From Burkholderiaceae bacterium 26 (GTDB lineage Bacteria > Pseudomonadota > Gammaproteobacteria > Burkholderiales > Burkholderiaceae), in contig JYOB01000009.1 in assembly GCA_000955795.1 (NCBI GenBank), forward strand, positions 186,001 through 250,000: a stretch of 64,000 nt of DNA. Reading direction: 5' to 3'. The first letter of the stretch is position 1. Every line of letters starts with the position of its first letter. Of the stretch, positions 53,446-62,031 are shown piece by piece. Under the pieces are notes generated by a model. The model searched no databases. It was given only the letters and a program-made list of their open reading frames with translations, and was not told the DNA's origin. The position numbers and the translations under genes are program-made.

Positions 53446-55082
53446 GCAGCCCTATCGACGCCATTGAATCGCCGGTCGCTGCGCCGCTGGCCGAAACCCA
53501 CGTCCCGACGCTCGCGTATGCCGACGTGCGCGCTGCCCTGCTGGCTCGCAAGGAGATCGCGCTGCTCGACGTCCGCGAGGAAGACCCGTACGCGCAAGCG
53601 CACCCGCTGTGGGCAGCCAACCTGCCGCTCTCGCGGCTGGAGCTGGAAGCGTGGTCGCGCATTCCGCGCCGCGATACATTGATCGTGTTGTATGGCGTGC
53701 ACGATGGCGTGGACCTCGCCCCGCAAGCGGCCGCCAAGCTGGCCGAACTCGGCTATACGCGCGTGTACCTGCTCGAAGGCGGCCTCGATGGCTGGCGCGC
53801 CGCCGGCGGCGAAGTCTTCCAGGACGTGAACGTGCCCAGCAAGGCCTTTGGCGAATACGTGGAGGCGCACCGCCATACGCCTTCGTTCAGCGCGCAGGAG
53901 GTCAAGGCGCTGCTCGATGCCAAGCGCGACGTGGTCATCGTCGATGCCCGCCGCTATGAAGAGTTTCAAACCATGAGCATCCCCACGGCGACGAGCGTGC
54001 CGGGAGCCGAGCTGGTGCTACGCATCCGCGAGCTGGCGCCGGACCCGAGCACGCAGGTCATCGTCAATTGCGCCGGGCGCACGCGCAGCATCATCGGCAC
54101 GCAATCGCTCGTGAATGCCGGCATTCCCAACCCGGTGGCGGCACTGCGCAACGGCACCATCGGCTGGCTGCTGGCTGATCAGATGCTGGACCATGGCGCC
54201 AGCCGCCGGCACCCGCTGGACGTGTCTGCAGATACGCGCGCGCAGGCGCAAGCCGATGCGCGCGCCGTGGCCGAACGCGCCAACGTCCCGCGCATTGCGC
54301 TGGCTGACGTCGCCAAACTGGAGGCGCCGGACCGCACGCTCTACAAGCTCGACGTGCGCACACCCGAGGAATACGCCGCCGGCCACCTGCCCGCCTTTGC
54401 CAGCGCGCCCGGCGGGCAGCTTGTGCAGGAAACCGATCACACAGCAGCCGTGCGCGGCGCCCGCATCGTCCTGGCCGATGACGACGGCGTGCGCGCCGAC
54501 ATGTCCGCCTCGTGGCTCGCACAAATGGGCTGGGAGGTCTATGTCGTCGATCCGGTCGACGCCAGCGAGCGCAGCGTCACTGGCACGTGGCAGACGCCCG
54601 CTCCACAACCTCCTGCCGTGCGCACGGTTGACGCCCACGCCCTGGCCGGCTGGCTGGAAGCGGGCGACACAGCCGTCATAGATGTCACGCGCAGCGCCAA
54701 CTACGTTGCGCGGCATATTCCGGGCGCGTGGTTTGCCGTGCGCTCAGACTTGCCCGCAGCGCTCGCGCGCATCCCGACGGCACGCCGCTATGTGCTGACC
54801 TGTGGCTCCAGCCAGCTCGCCCGCTTTGCCGCCGCCGACCTTGCCGAGCTGACGCAAGCCGAGGTGTGGGTGCTCGACGGTGGCACCGCAGCATGGGTGG
54901 CGGCCGGGCTGCCCGTTGAAACCGGCGAGACCCACCTGCCCTCCAATCGCATCGACCGCTACCGCCGCCCATATGAAGGCACGAGCGCCCCGCGCGCGGC
55001 GATGCAGGGGTATCTCGATTGGGAGTTCGGGCTGGTGGAGCAATTGCGGCGGGATGGTACGCACGGGTTTCGGGTGATCTGA
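53442..55082 (+). CDS. Four-domain rhodanese-like sulfurtransferase
   Basis: The 546-aa protein contains four rhodanese domains (about residues 24-125, 145-250, 285-380 and 400-505). The active-site Cys is present in domain 2 (VNCAGRTR) and domain 4 (LTCGSSQL). In domains 1 (VLYGVHDG) and 3 (VLADDDGV) it is replaced. No signal peptide is seen, so it acts in the cytoplasm. Coupling to the thiol dioxygenase suggests it moves sulfane sulfur or handles sulfite downstream of thiol oxidation. Confidence 0.9.
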   Translation: MSSPIDAIESPVAAPLAETHVPTLAYADVRAALLARKEIALLDVREEDPYAQAHPLWAANLPLSRLELEAWSRIPRRDTLIVLYGVHDGVDLAPQAAAKLAELGYTRVYLLEGGLDGWRAAGGEVFQDVNVPSKAFGEYVEAHRHTPSFSAQEVKALLDAKRDVVIVDARRYEEFQTMSIPTATSVPGAELVLRIRELAPDPSTQVIVNCAGRTRSIIGTQSLVNAGIPNPVAALRNGTIGWLLADQMLDHGASRRHPLDVSADTRAQAQADARAVAERANVPRIALADVAKLEAPDRTLYKLDVRTPEEYAAGHLPAFASAPGGQLVQETDHTAAVRGARIVLADDDGVRADMSASWLAQMGWEVYVVDPVDASERSVTGTWQTPAPQPPAVRTVDAHALAGWLEAGDTAVIDVTRSANYVARHIPGAWFAVRSDLPAALARIPTARRYVLTCGSSQLARFAAADLAELTQAEVWVLDGGTAAWVAAGLPVETGETHLPSNRIDRYRRPYEGTSAPRAAMQGYLDWEFGLVEQLRRDGTHGFRVI

Positions 55083-55454
55083 CCCGCCTTCGAGGTTCGG
55101 AACGTGAGGCTTGGCGTTTTGAACTCGACACTCCGGGTTCCAATACTCCGCGCTTGAGGTTCCGAACTGCACCGTTGGCGTTCGGAACCTGACGGGTAGC
55201 GTTCAGAACCTCGATATCTCGTAGTTCGAACGCCGACATTGAGGTTCTGAACGCCATACCTGAGGTTGAAAACTCGGCACGCCGGGTTCATAACCCCGAT
55301 CGCGAGGTTCGGAACCCGGCGGTTTGGGTCTCAAACCCCGCATACGCCTCAGCTCACTTGCTTGCTAACACCGCTCACAACGAGCGATAGCAAAACTCGT
55401 TTTGCGCATAGGCGCGCCTTGAGTAGCATCGGGACTTCCTCGCAGAGGTTCCTC
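55083..55454. repeat. Twelve-unit palindromic array with 21-bp period
   Basis: Between the rhodanese and EamA genes lie twelve imperfect copies of a GTTCNGAAC palindrome. They start at 55095, 55116, 55137, 55159, 55180, 55201, 55224, 55244, 55265, 55286, 55307 and 55328, so the spacing is 20-23 bp and mostly 21. Flanks are often AG or GG on the left and C/G on the right. The array proper covers 55092-55340. The remaining 114 bp before the EamA start show no gene. Because 21 is a multiple of three, several frames stay open by chance through the array. Confidence 0.8.
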
Positions 55455-56342
55455 ATGTCCCCCTTCATCGCCCTGTGCCTGCTCATCACCTACGTGGTGT
55501 GGGGCACAACGTATCTCGCCATCCGCTTTGCGCTGACCGATCTGCCGCCCTTCCTGATGATGGGCTCGCGCTTTCTGGCCGCCGCGTTGCTGCTCGCTCC
55601 GCTGGCCATCCTGCGCCAGCGCGGGAAACCGGAAGATCGGCCGACTGCGCGCCAGGTCCGCAACTGCGCGCTCATCGGTGCGTTCATGCTGGTGGGCGGC
55701 ATGGGCATGACGGCGGTGGCAGAGCAGACCATCTCGTCGGGTGCGACCACGGTGATGATCGCATCGATGCCGCTGTTCTCCACGCTGTGGACGTTGCTGG
55801 CAGGCGGCCGCCTGCGTGCGTATGAGATTGGCGCCATTGCGCTGGGCAGCATCGGGATTGCGGTGCTGTTTCGCGGGGCGGAGTTCCAGGCCAGCACGGT
55901 CGGCGTGCTGGCACTGACCACCGCCATTGCTTCGTGGTCATTCGGCTCGCAGCTCTCAAAACGGATCGACATGCCCAAGGGCATGACGGCATTCGTACTC
56001 GAGATGGCGTTTGGCGGCGTGGCGCTCGTCCTGCTCAGCCTGATCACCGGCGAAGTGTGGCCCAAGCACATCGGCATGCATTCCGCGCTTGCATGGGGCT
56101 ACCTCGTGGTGTTCGGCTCGGCCATCGCATTCACGGCTTACATGGCGCTGGTGGAACGCGTGTCCACCGCCATGGCGACAAGCTATGTGTATGTGAACCC
56201 GCCCATCGCCCTGCTGATGGGCGCGTGGTTGGCCGATGAAGTGGTCGCCCCGCAGACGCTGGGCGCGACGGGCATCATCCTGGCAGCGGTGGTAGTGCTG
56301 ACGGCCGGGGCTACGCGGGCGGCGCGGCGGGCGGCGGCTTGA
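55455..56342 (+). CDS. EamA/DMT-family transporter
   Basis: The ATG at 55455 (MSPFIALCLLITYVVWGTTY) has AGAGG upstream and gives 295 aa; the frame further upstream runs into the repeat array. Ten membrane helices in two EamA repeats are visible, with WGTTYLAIRFAL in the first and SAIAFTAYMALVERVS and YVYVNPPIALLMGAWLADE in the second. Such proteins export metabolites or amino acids; the substrate cannot be stated. A strong terminator follows. Confidence 0.88.
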   Translation: MSPFIALCLLITYVVWGTTYLAIRFALTDLPPFLMMGSRFLAAALLLAPLAILRQRGKPEDRPTARQVRNCALIGAFMLVGGMGMTAVAEQTISSGATTVMIASMPLFSTLWTLLAGGRLRAYEIGAIALGSIGIAVLFRGAEFQASTVGVLALTTAIASWSFGSQLSKRIDMPKGMTAFVLEMAFGGVALVLLSLITGEVWPKHIGMHSALAWGYLVVFGSAIAFTAYMALVERVSTAMATSYVYVNPPIALLMGAWLADEVVAPQTLGATGIILAAVVVLTAGATRAARRAAA

Positions 56343-56365
56343 ACGCCCCCAATGGCCACTCAGCA

Positions 56366-56396
56366 AAAAGCCCGCGCATTGACGGGCTTTTCTTTT
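56366..56396. terminator. Bidirectional intrinsic terminator
   Basis: AAAAGCCCG (56366-56374) and CGGGCTTTT (56083 replaced by 56383-56391 in this window) form a 9-bp stem around an 8-base loop, followed by CTTTT to 56396, with A residues on the other side. It separates the EamA gene from the convergent mqsA gene and should work in both directions. Confidence 0.85.
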
Positions 56397-56403
56397 GGCG
56401 CGA

Positions 56404-56811
56404 TCAAGCCGTCTTGATTTCAGTCAGCAGATCGGGGTGGTGATCCAGAAGCTTCAAGAGTTTCACCAGCGCCAGAGACGGTTTCGTCTTACCGGTTTCA
56501 TAGCGCGAGAACGCATTGACGCCGCCACCAAAAATCTCGGCGGCCTCACGTTGGTCAAGATTCAGCTTGCGACGCACAGCCGCGATGTATGCGGGGTCAA
56601 CGTAGGCCGAATTCACCTGACGTTGAAAGGCGGACACCAGTTCGCCATATCGGTCGCCCTGCCCCCGTTCGAGCACGATTTCATCGCATGCCGGGCAGAA
56701 ATCTCCCGTCACGGAGGGGATGACAGTGGTTTCGCCTTTGTAGGCGTACGGCACATCGCGCGTGTCATGAATCAACTCGGCAGCACCACAGCTCGGGCAT
56801 TTCACGATCAA
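56404..56811 (-). CDS. mqsA: MqsA-family antitoxin
   Basis: The 135-aa protein has an N-terminal zinc-binding domain with CPSCGAAEL and FCPACDEI, and a C-terminal helix-turn-helix (LNLDQREAAEIFGGGVNAFSR then YETGKTKPS). This is exactly the layout of MqsA (YgiT), which neutralises MqsR and represses the operon. The start overlaps the mqsR stop by ATGA. The length matches the E. coli protein. Confidence 0.94.
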   Translation of the reverse strand: MIVKCPSCGAAELIHDTRDVPYAYKGETTVIPSVTGDFCPACDEIVLERGQGDRYGELVSAFQRQVNSAYVDPAYIAAVRRKLNLDQREAAEIFGGGVNAFSRYETGKTKPSLALVKLLKLLDHHPDLLTEIKTA

Positions 56812-57107
56812 AGCTCCTTGAAGGAAACGATCAGCACGTCATCAACGACGGTCAGCTTCAGGTAGATGTCTTGGTCACTCGCCTTGGCGTGATAGACGTC
56901 TTGCCACACGCGGTGGTCGGCATGCGTTGTCATGCTCTTGTAAAAGCAGTGCGGCGTAAGCGTCATGACGACTGCGCACATACCCGCCAAATTCGTGATA
57001 CCGAGTTCGAGCGCACCCTCGTATGCGCTGCGTGTCGCGCGCACGCTGCCGGATCGGATCAGTTCGCGAACGAGCGACAGTTTGGCATGTGGCGTACGTT
57101 TTTCCAT
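56808..57107 (-). CDS. mqsR: MqsR-family mRNA interferase toxin
   Basis: I chose the ATG at 57107 (99 aa, MEKRTPHAKLSL); a TTG three codons earlier is less likely. The sequence contains MTLTPHCFYKSMTTHADHR, VWQDVYHAK and the final LIVSFKEL, all conserved in MqsR. MqsR is a RelE-fold ribonuclease that cuts mRNA mainly at GCU. Toxin-first order is normal for this system. It is expressed from the operator-promoter at 57120-57148. Confidence 0.94.
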   Translation of the reverse strand: MEKRTPHAKLSLVRELIRSGSVRATRSAYEGALELGITNLAGMCAVVMTLTPHCFYKSMTTHADHRVWQDVYHAKASDQDIYLKLTVVDDVLIVSFKEL

Positions 57108-57119
57108 GCATGCCAAATT

Positions 57120-57148
57120 AACCTAGTTGGTTATTATACCAAATAGGT
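57120..57148 (-). promoter_or_regulatory. mqsRA promoter and MqsA operators
   Basis: The minus strand reads a -10 box TATAAT (57138-57133) flanked by two palindromes, ACCTATTTGGT (57148-57138) and AACCAACTAGGTT (57132-57120). Both fit (A)ACCTANTTGGT(T), close to the AACCT/AGGTT half-sites known for E. coli MqsA. Binding would cover the -10 and give tight autorepression. Confidence 0.75.
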
Positions 57149-57182
57149 CAATTCTGAAAGCTCGGCTTTCTGCGGGAGGAAA

Positions 57183-59195
57183 TTACCCCGCCAACGACGA
57201 CGGCAACGACGCGCTCGGCATTGCGTCTTCTTCGGCACACACAGCGGTGCCGCTGTCCGCAGTGTTGTCCAGCCGGTTGAGCCACGCCATCAATGCGTCG
57301 GCTTGCTGCGGGCGCGAGAACAGATAGCCCTGCCCCAGATCGCATCCGGCGTTGCGCAGCAACGCGAGCTGCTCGGGATCTTCCACGCCTTCGGCCACTA
57401 CTTGCATGCGCAGGCTATGCGCCATGGCGATCACCGCGCCGGCAATGGCCTCGCCGTCGCCGGGCATGCGTTGCACGAAGCTGCGGTCGATCTTGAGCTT
57501 CTGGATCGGGAAACGCTGCAGATACGCCAGCGACGAATACCCGGTGCCGAAATCGTCAATCGACAGGCTGATGCCGGCCGCGTGCAGAGATTCGAGCAGC
57601 GCGATGTTGGCCTCGATGTCTTCCATCAGCACGCTCTCCGTAATTTCGAGTTCGAGCTGATTCGGCGGCATGCCGGTTTCGCGCAGCACGGCCATGACGT
57701 TTTCCACGAGGGCCGGGTCACGCGTCTGCCGCGCCGACAGGTTGACGGCCACCCGCAGCGTGACGCCGTCTTCGTGCATCCAGCGCACAGCCTGTTGGCA
57801 TGCGGTGCGCAGCACCCATAGGCCGAGCGGCACGATCAGGCCGGTTTCTTCCGCCACCGCGATGAACTCGCCGGGGCCGATCAGGCCGATCTCTGGATGG
57901 CGCCAGCGCACCAGCGCCTCCACGCCGTAGACGTTTGCTTTGCAGATCACCGCATCGTGTGCATCTTCTGTGCACAGGCGCACCTGCGGCTGGTAGGCCA
58001 GCAACAGCTCTTCGCGATCGAGCGCGCGGCGCAGATCGGCTTCCACACGCAGGCGGCGGCGCGCCTGCTGGTCCATCTCCGACGTGAAGCTCGCAGCTGC
58101 GTTCTTGCCGTGGTTTTTGGCGTGGTACATCGCCGTGTCTGCGTTGCGTGTGAGCACCTGCACGTCGCGCGCGTCATGCGGATACAGGCTCACGCCCACG
58201 CTCGCCGTCACGTATATCTGATGCAGGTCGAGCGCAAACGGCGCCGCCAGCGCGGCAAGAATGCGTTTGGCCAAGCCATCGGCCAACGTTGCCGCTTCCG
58301 TGTCGGCAATCTGCGCACGGCCAGACAGCTCTGCGATCACCGCGAACTCATCTCCGCCGATGCGGCACAGCACGGCACGCAAGTTGGCCTGGTCGACCAC
58401 GTCATTCAGCCGCCGCGCAACCTGGCGCAGCAGGCGGTCGCCGTTGTTGTGGCCCAACGTGTCGTTGACCACCTTGAAGTTGTCCAGATCCAGCAGGAGC
58501 AGCCCCACTGCACCCGCTTGGCCTGCGCGCTTGAGCGACACCTGCAGGCGTTCGTTGAAGGCATGCCGGTTCGGCAGTTCCGTGACCGAATCGATGTGGG
58601 CGAGGTAATCCAGATGCGCCTCTGCCTGCAGCACCGCGCGGCGCATGCGGGCGATCACGAGATACGCCAGACCCATCGCGCCGATGCCCACCGACACCGT
58701 GAGGACGGCATAGCCGAGCAGTTGCATGTACAGCTCGGTCAGGCTCGAGCGCACCACCACATAGCCGACCACGCGACGCTCCGACTCCACCGGCTCCACC
58801 ACCTCCAGCGTGGTCAGCGTGGACACATCCGAGTCCCGCAGCATGGCGGCATCGGGCGCGCGCACCGGCGCGGCATCGTGGTGCTGATACAGCGCCAACG
58901 GCTTGCGCAATGCACTGAAAATACCTGCCGCACGCAGCGACGGCGATGCCTCCAGCGCGGCCAGGGTTTCTTCTGCGGCACGACGGTCATTGAAGAGCAG
59001 CGCGGCCACGCTGTTGGCGCCAACGATGCGCGCCTGCACATGCACGTCGCGCACCAGCGCCGCATGCAGCGCGATGAACTGGAACACGATGAGCAGGAAC
59101 CCCGCGATGGTCAGCGCCGCGCCAGCACCGGCCATGTTGGCCCGCACCATGGAGTGCCCCAGGCGGGGCCGAGGGGTCGGAATGGACAGACTCAT
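57183..59195 (-). CDS. Membrane GGDEF-EAL protein with CHASE8-type sensor (YfiN-like)
   Basis: The 670-aa protein has a first membrane helix (about 24-46), a periplasmic region of about 105 residues with IVGANSVAALLFNDRRAAEE (CHASE8 style), and a second helix (about 157-180). A GGDEF domain follows (about 205-375; active motif IGGDEF intact), then an EAL domain (about 390-640; GVEALVRW, ELEITESVLM, IDDFGTGYSS). It could make or break down cyclic di-GMP. The sensor type and the coupled yfiR-like gene match YfiR-YfiN signalling, in which YfiR holds YfiN inactive. Confidence 0.92.
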   Translation of the reverse strand: MSLSIPTPRPRLGHSMVRANMAGAGAALTIAGFLLIVFQFIALHAALVRDVHVQARIVGANSVAALLFNDRRAAEETLAALEASPSLRAAGIFSALRKPLALYQHHDAAPVRAPDAAMLRDSDVSTLTTLEVVEPVESERRVVGYVVVRSSLTELYMQLLGYAVLTVSVGIGAMGLAYLVIARMRRAVLQAEAHLDYLAHIDSVTELPNRHAFNERLQVSLKRAGQAGAVGLLLLDLDNFKVVNDTLGHNNGDRLLRQVARRLNDVVDQANLRAVLCRIGGDEFAVIAELSGRAQIADTEAATLADGLAKRILAALAAPFALDLHQIYVTASVGVSLYPHDARDVQVLTRNADTAMYHAKNHGKNAAASFTSEMDQQARRRLRVEADLRRALDREELLLAYQPQVRLCTEDAHDAVICKANVYGVEALVRWRHPEIGLIGPGEFIAVAEETGLIVPLGLWVLRTACQQAVRWMHEDGVTLRVAVNLSARQTRDPALVENVMAVLRETGMPPNQLELEITESVLMEDIEANIALLESLHAAGISLSIDDFGTGYSSLAYLQRFPIQKLKIDRSFVQRMPGDGEAIAGAVIAMAHSLRMQVVAEGVEDPEQLALLRNAGCDLGQGYLFSRPQQADALMAWLNRLDNTADSGTAVCAEEDAMPSASLPSSLAG

Positions 59196-59764
59196 TGCAC
59201 GGTCCTAGCCAGGCGCAGCAGTTGCGAGCTGAGCTGCAGATGGGCCTGCCGCGCGGCCACTGCATCGATGTCGAAAACCACGCGATCGTCATGCAGCGTC
59301 AACGCGATCATCGGCTCGGGGTTGCCGGCCACGCGCTCGTTCTTCGGGCTGTCGGACACCGTCAGCACCGGCGTGCCCGGGTCGAGGCGCACGCCGTTCT
59401 GGGCACGCGTGTCAAACACCAGGACATGGCAGCCGGCAACGGTGCCGTCGTTGATCTTTCGGATTTCCAGGCGGTGTCCGCGCACGGGTTTTCCTGTCAG
59501 TTTTTCCAAGGCCGCTTGCAACGGATGCTGTGCTGTCACGCACACCACCATTGGCGCGTCGGCCTGCATGACATCGGCCGGCCAGTTGGTGAACAGCGCA
59601 AAGTTATAGATGAACGCCGCCTTGACCTGCACCTCGCTGGCCTGCATTTGCGCGTGCGTAGTACCCATCCATGCTGCACCCGCCAGCACAGCGCCCAGCA
59701 CCGCGTATAACCTGCGCGGTCGCCGCCATTGGGCACGTCGGACGATGCCGTGCGGGGCTCTCAT
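59192..59764 (-). CDS. YfiR-family (DUF4154) periplasmic protein
   Basis: The ATG at 59764 gives 190 aa, with its start overlapping the receptor stop by ATGA; the open frame upstream lies inside the receptor gene. A signal peptide (about residues 10-38, ending THA) is followed by the DUF4154 hallmark VKAAFIYNFALFTNWP, and later VLTVSDSPK and ALTLHDDRVVFDID. YfiR binds the periplasmic part of YfiN and represses it. The stop overlaps the GGDEF-EAL gene by ATGA. Confidence 0.92.
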   Translation of the reverse strand: MRAPHGIVRRAQWRRPRRLYAVLGAVLAGAAWMGTTHAQMQASEVQVKAAFIYNFALFTNWPADVMQADAPMVVCVTAQHPLQAALEKLTGKPVRGHRLEIRKINDGTVAGCHVLVFDTRAQNGVRLDPGTPVLTVSDSPKNERVAGNPEPMIALTLHDDRVVFDIDAVAARQAHLQLSSQLLRLARTVQ

Positions 59765-61860
59765 CGGAAGGTGTAGGTGAATTTCACGCGAAAGGCACGG
59801 CCATCCTGCTCGACGGACGGCTGAGGCAACTCCGGCCCGGCCGGATCGGCATAGCGCCGATCGAACAGGTTGTAGATGCTGGTCGACATCTCCAGGTTGG
59901 GCGCCAGCCTTGCCGCCAGCAAGGTCAGGTTGGCGATCCAGTAACCGCCAACCTCGCCGGCTGTCGTCAGCCGGTTGCTGATGTACTGCGCCTCCACCCC
60001 AGCACGCCAGTCGCTGCGCCACACAGGCGCGGTGGCGTTGATCTTGAGCATGTGACGCGGCGAGTTGCTCAACGTCTGGCCGGTATCGACGTCTTCGGAA
60101 CGCTGGAAGCTGTAGCTCGTGCGCAGGCGCGTGCCGCCCGGCCAGTTCTGCTCATAGCCGAGTTCTGCGCCGCGTGTGCGCACACGCGCTACGTTGCTGA
60201 AAAAGAGCAGCCCGGTGTTCGGGTCTTGGCTCTGGCTGATCAGGTTGGAAACGTTGTTCTGAAACACCGACAAGGTCGCCTTACCGCCCGCGGCAACTTG
60301 TTGCTCGATCACCGTTTCATACGTACGTATGCGTTCGGCCGATAGCCCGTTAGTGACCTGCTGACCGCCGGGCGCGCTGGTCTGATAGTTCAGCTCGTAA
60401 TCGTTCGGCGCGCGATAGGCCATGCCGTAGATCGCCTTGACGGTGGTCGTTGGGGCGGCATGCCAGATCAGGCCCACGCGCGGGCTGAAGATGCCCGGCG
60501 CAAAACTCGTGTGGTCGTAGCGCAGGCCCGTGTCCAGCACCCAGTCCCGATGGAGCATGAATTGATCCTGCACATACACGCCCACGCGGTTGTTGTCGCG
60601 ATGGTCGTCCAGGTAGCTGGCGTACGGCGCTGTATCGAAATTGCGCATCGCATCACGGTAGTCGCGTTGCAGCTCCGTGCCGATGACCAGAGTGTGGCGT
60701 TCGATGCGGCGGGTCACGAGCTTGAGTTCCGTGCCGTACCACGCAGTGTCGAATAGATCGCGGTTGATGCCGACCGGCGGTGGGCTGTATGCGTAGTCCC
60801 CCTGCGAGACATAGCGGCCCCAGAACAGCCGCGCCGTCACCTCGGTCGTGTCGTCCAGCGCGTGCTGCCACGTGCCGTTGAACATCTGCCGCGTGTCGAC
60901 GGTGCGCGAGCGCGGGTCGTTGAAGCTTTGGTCGTACGGCGCCGTCGGCACGCCCTTCGTACGATCAACGTAGCCGAAGGTCAGTCCGAACTCGCCAAAA
61001 CTCCCCTTGGCAAACAGGCGCTTTGCGCGGTCGTAATCCATGCCGCGGGCCACGCCATCGCTCACGCCCGGCTGATTGAACTCGGGAAAGTAGAGGTCGC
61101 GCCCCGGGTCATCGTTCACGCTGGCCGACAGCAGCCATTCGGCGCCGTTCTCGGCCCGCTTGCCCCACGTCACGCGGGCATCGCGCGCATTGGCGCTGCC
61201 CGCTGATCCGCTGGCCTGCACGCCGTCAATGTCGCGGCCCCGCTTTGTGATGATGTTGATCACACCGAATAGCGCGTTCGATCCGTACACCGCCGAGCCC
61301 GCGCCGGGCACGTACTCCACCCGCTCGATCAGGTCGACGTCCAGGATGGCTTCGGTGCCGACGGCCGCCTGGTCGAAGATGGGATCGTTGGTGCGATGGC
61401 CATCAATCAGCAACAGGAAGCGCGTGTCGTAATCGCCCGCGCGCAAGAAGCCGCGTGCGCCCAGCGCGGTGTAGTTGCGATCGTAGTTGGTGTAGAGCCC
61501 CGGAAGACTGCCCAGAATGTCAGCCAGCGTGCGCCAGCCATAGGCTTTGATGTCAGCAGCGGTGATGACCGAAACCCTGGCGGGTGCCTCATTTGCGGCT
61601 TGCGCGTACTTGGATGCGCCGGTGACGACCTGCACCTGCATGAGTTGCTCGATAGGCAGTGCGGTCAGATCGGTGACGTCTGTTTGCGCCAGCGCCGTGC
61701 GGCAAAGCAGCGCACCGACCACCGCAAACATTTGCGCGCACCGCTTCGGGTGGGATGGCACGCACGGCAAGCGCATGGGCAACGCGAATGAATGCTCGGC
61801 ACTCGGGTGTTTGCGGCAACCAAGCGCAAACGCACGGGCAATTACAACAAGGGGCGACAT
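59761..61860 (-). CDS. TonB-dependent receptor coupled to YfiR/GGDEF-EAL
   Basis: The protein has a plug domain with APARVSVITAADIKAYGWRT, GSLPGLYTNYDRNYTALGARGF across two stretches, and VEYVPGAGSAVYGSNALFGVI, then a 22-strand-type barrel ending FRVKFTYTFR. The frame begins at TTG 61875. ATGs at 61860 and 61776 are both possible; the latter gives a compact signal peptide ending ALA. The ligand is unknown. A receptor heading a YfiR-diguanylate cyclase operon suggests that substrate sensing or envelope state feeds into cyclic di-GMP. Confidence 0.88.
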   Translation of the reverse strand: MSPLVVIARAFALGCRKHPSAEHSFALPMRLPCVPSHPKRCAQMFAVVGALLCRTALAQTDVTDLTALPIEQLMQVQVVTGASKYAQAANEAPARVSVITAADIKAYGWRTLADILGSLPGLYTNYDRNYTALGARGFLRAGDYDTRFLLLIDGHRTNDPIFDQAAVGTEAILDVDLIERVEYVPGAGSAVYGSNALFGVINIITKRGRDIDGVQASGSAGSANARDARVTWGKRAENGAEWLLSASVNDDPGRDLYFPEFNQPGVSDGVARGMDYDRAKRLFAKGSFGEFGLTFGYVDRTKGVPTAPYDQSFNDPRSRTVDTRQMFNGTWQHALDDTTEVTARLFWGRYVSQGDYAYSPPPVGINRDLFDTAWYGTELKLVTRRIERHTLVIGTELQRDYRDAMRNFDTAPYASYLDDHRDNNRVGVYVQDQFMLHRDWVLDTGLRYDHTSFAPGIFSPRVGLIWHAAPTTTVKAIYGMAYRAPNDYELNYQTSAPGGQQVTNGLSAERIRTYETVIEQQVAAGGKATLSVFQNNVSNLISQSQDPNTGLLFFSNVARVRTRGAELGYEQNWPGGTRLRTSYSFQRSEDVDTGQTLSNSPRHMLKINATAPVWRSDWRAGVEAQYISNRLTTAGEVGGYWIANLTLLAARLAPNLEMSTSIYNLFDRRYADPAGPELPQPSVEQDGRAFRVKFTYTFR

Positions 61861-62031
61861 CAGCAGAACCGGCAAAACCGATCACATCTCTGGAGGGACG
61901 TTCAGCGGGAATTCGATAGTTCTGCTTTAAAACGGAGAACCGGCGCGGTTCTTTACCCCTCCCAGGCTGGGACGACACATTACCGCCGTTATGGTGTGGA
62001 GGCAGCACGGGCCATTTGTGACGCCAGAGGC
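61861..62031. promoter_or_regulatory. Upstream region of the receptor operon
   Basis: This gap separates the atpC-like gene (which also reads leftward and ends at 62032) from the receptor. I looked for a cobalamin riboswitch and a Fur box and saw neither. No gene is visible. If the receptor starts at 61776, the gap is 255 bp. Confidence 0.3.

Noticed and set aside
54685-55257. Minus-strand frame through the 21-bp array as a heptad-repeat protein gene
   Set aside because: The period of 21 bp keeps frames open automatically, the frame runs on antisense into the rhodanese gene, and no ribosome-binding site is seen. I keep it only as an alternative explanation of the array.
55092-55340. Possible CRISPR array
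   Set aside because: The repeat is only about 9 bp, units step by 21 bp, the intervening bases are not unique full-length spacers, and no cas genes are present.
61861-62031. Cobalamin riboswitch or Fur box ahead of the TonB receptor
   Set aside because: I looked for the conserved B12-box and for a Fur-like AT-rich palindrome and found neither.
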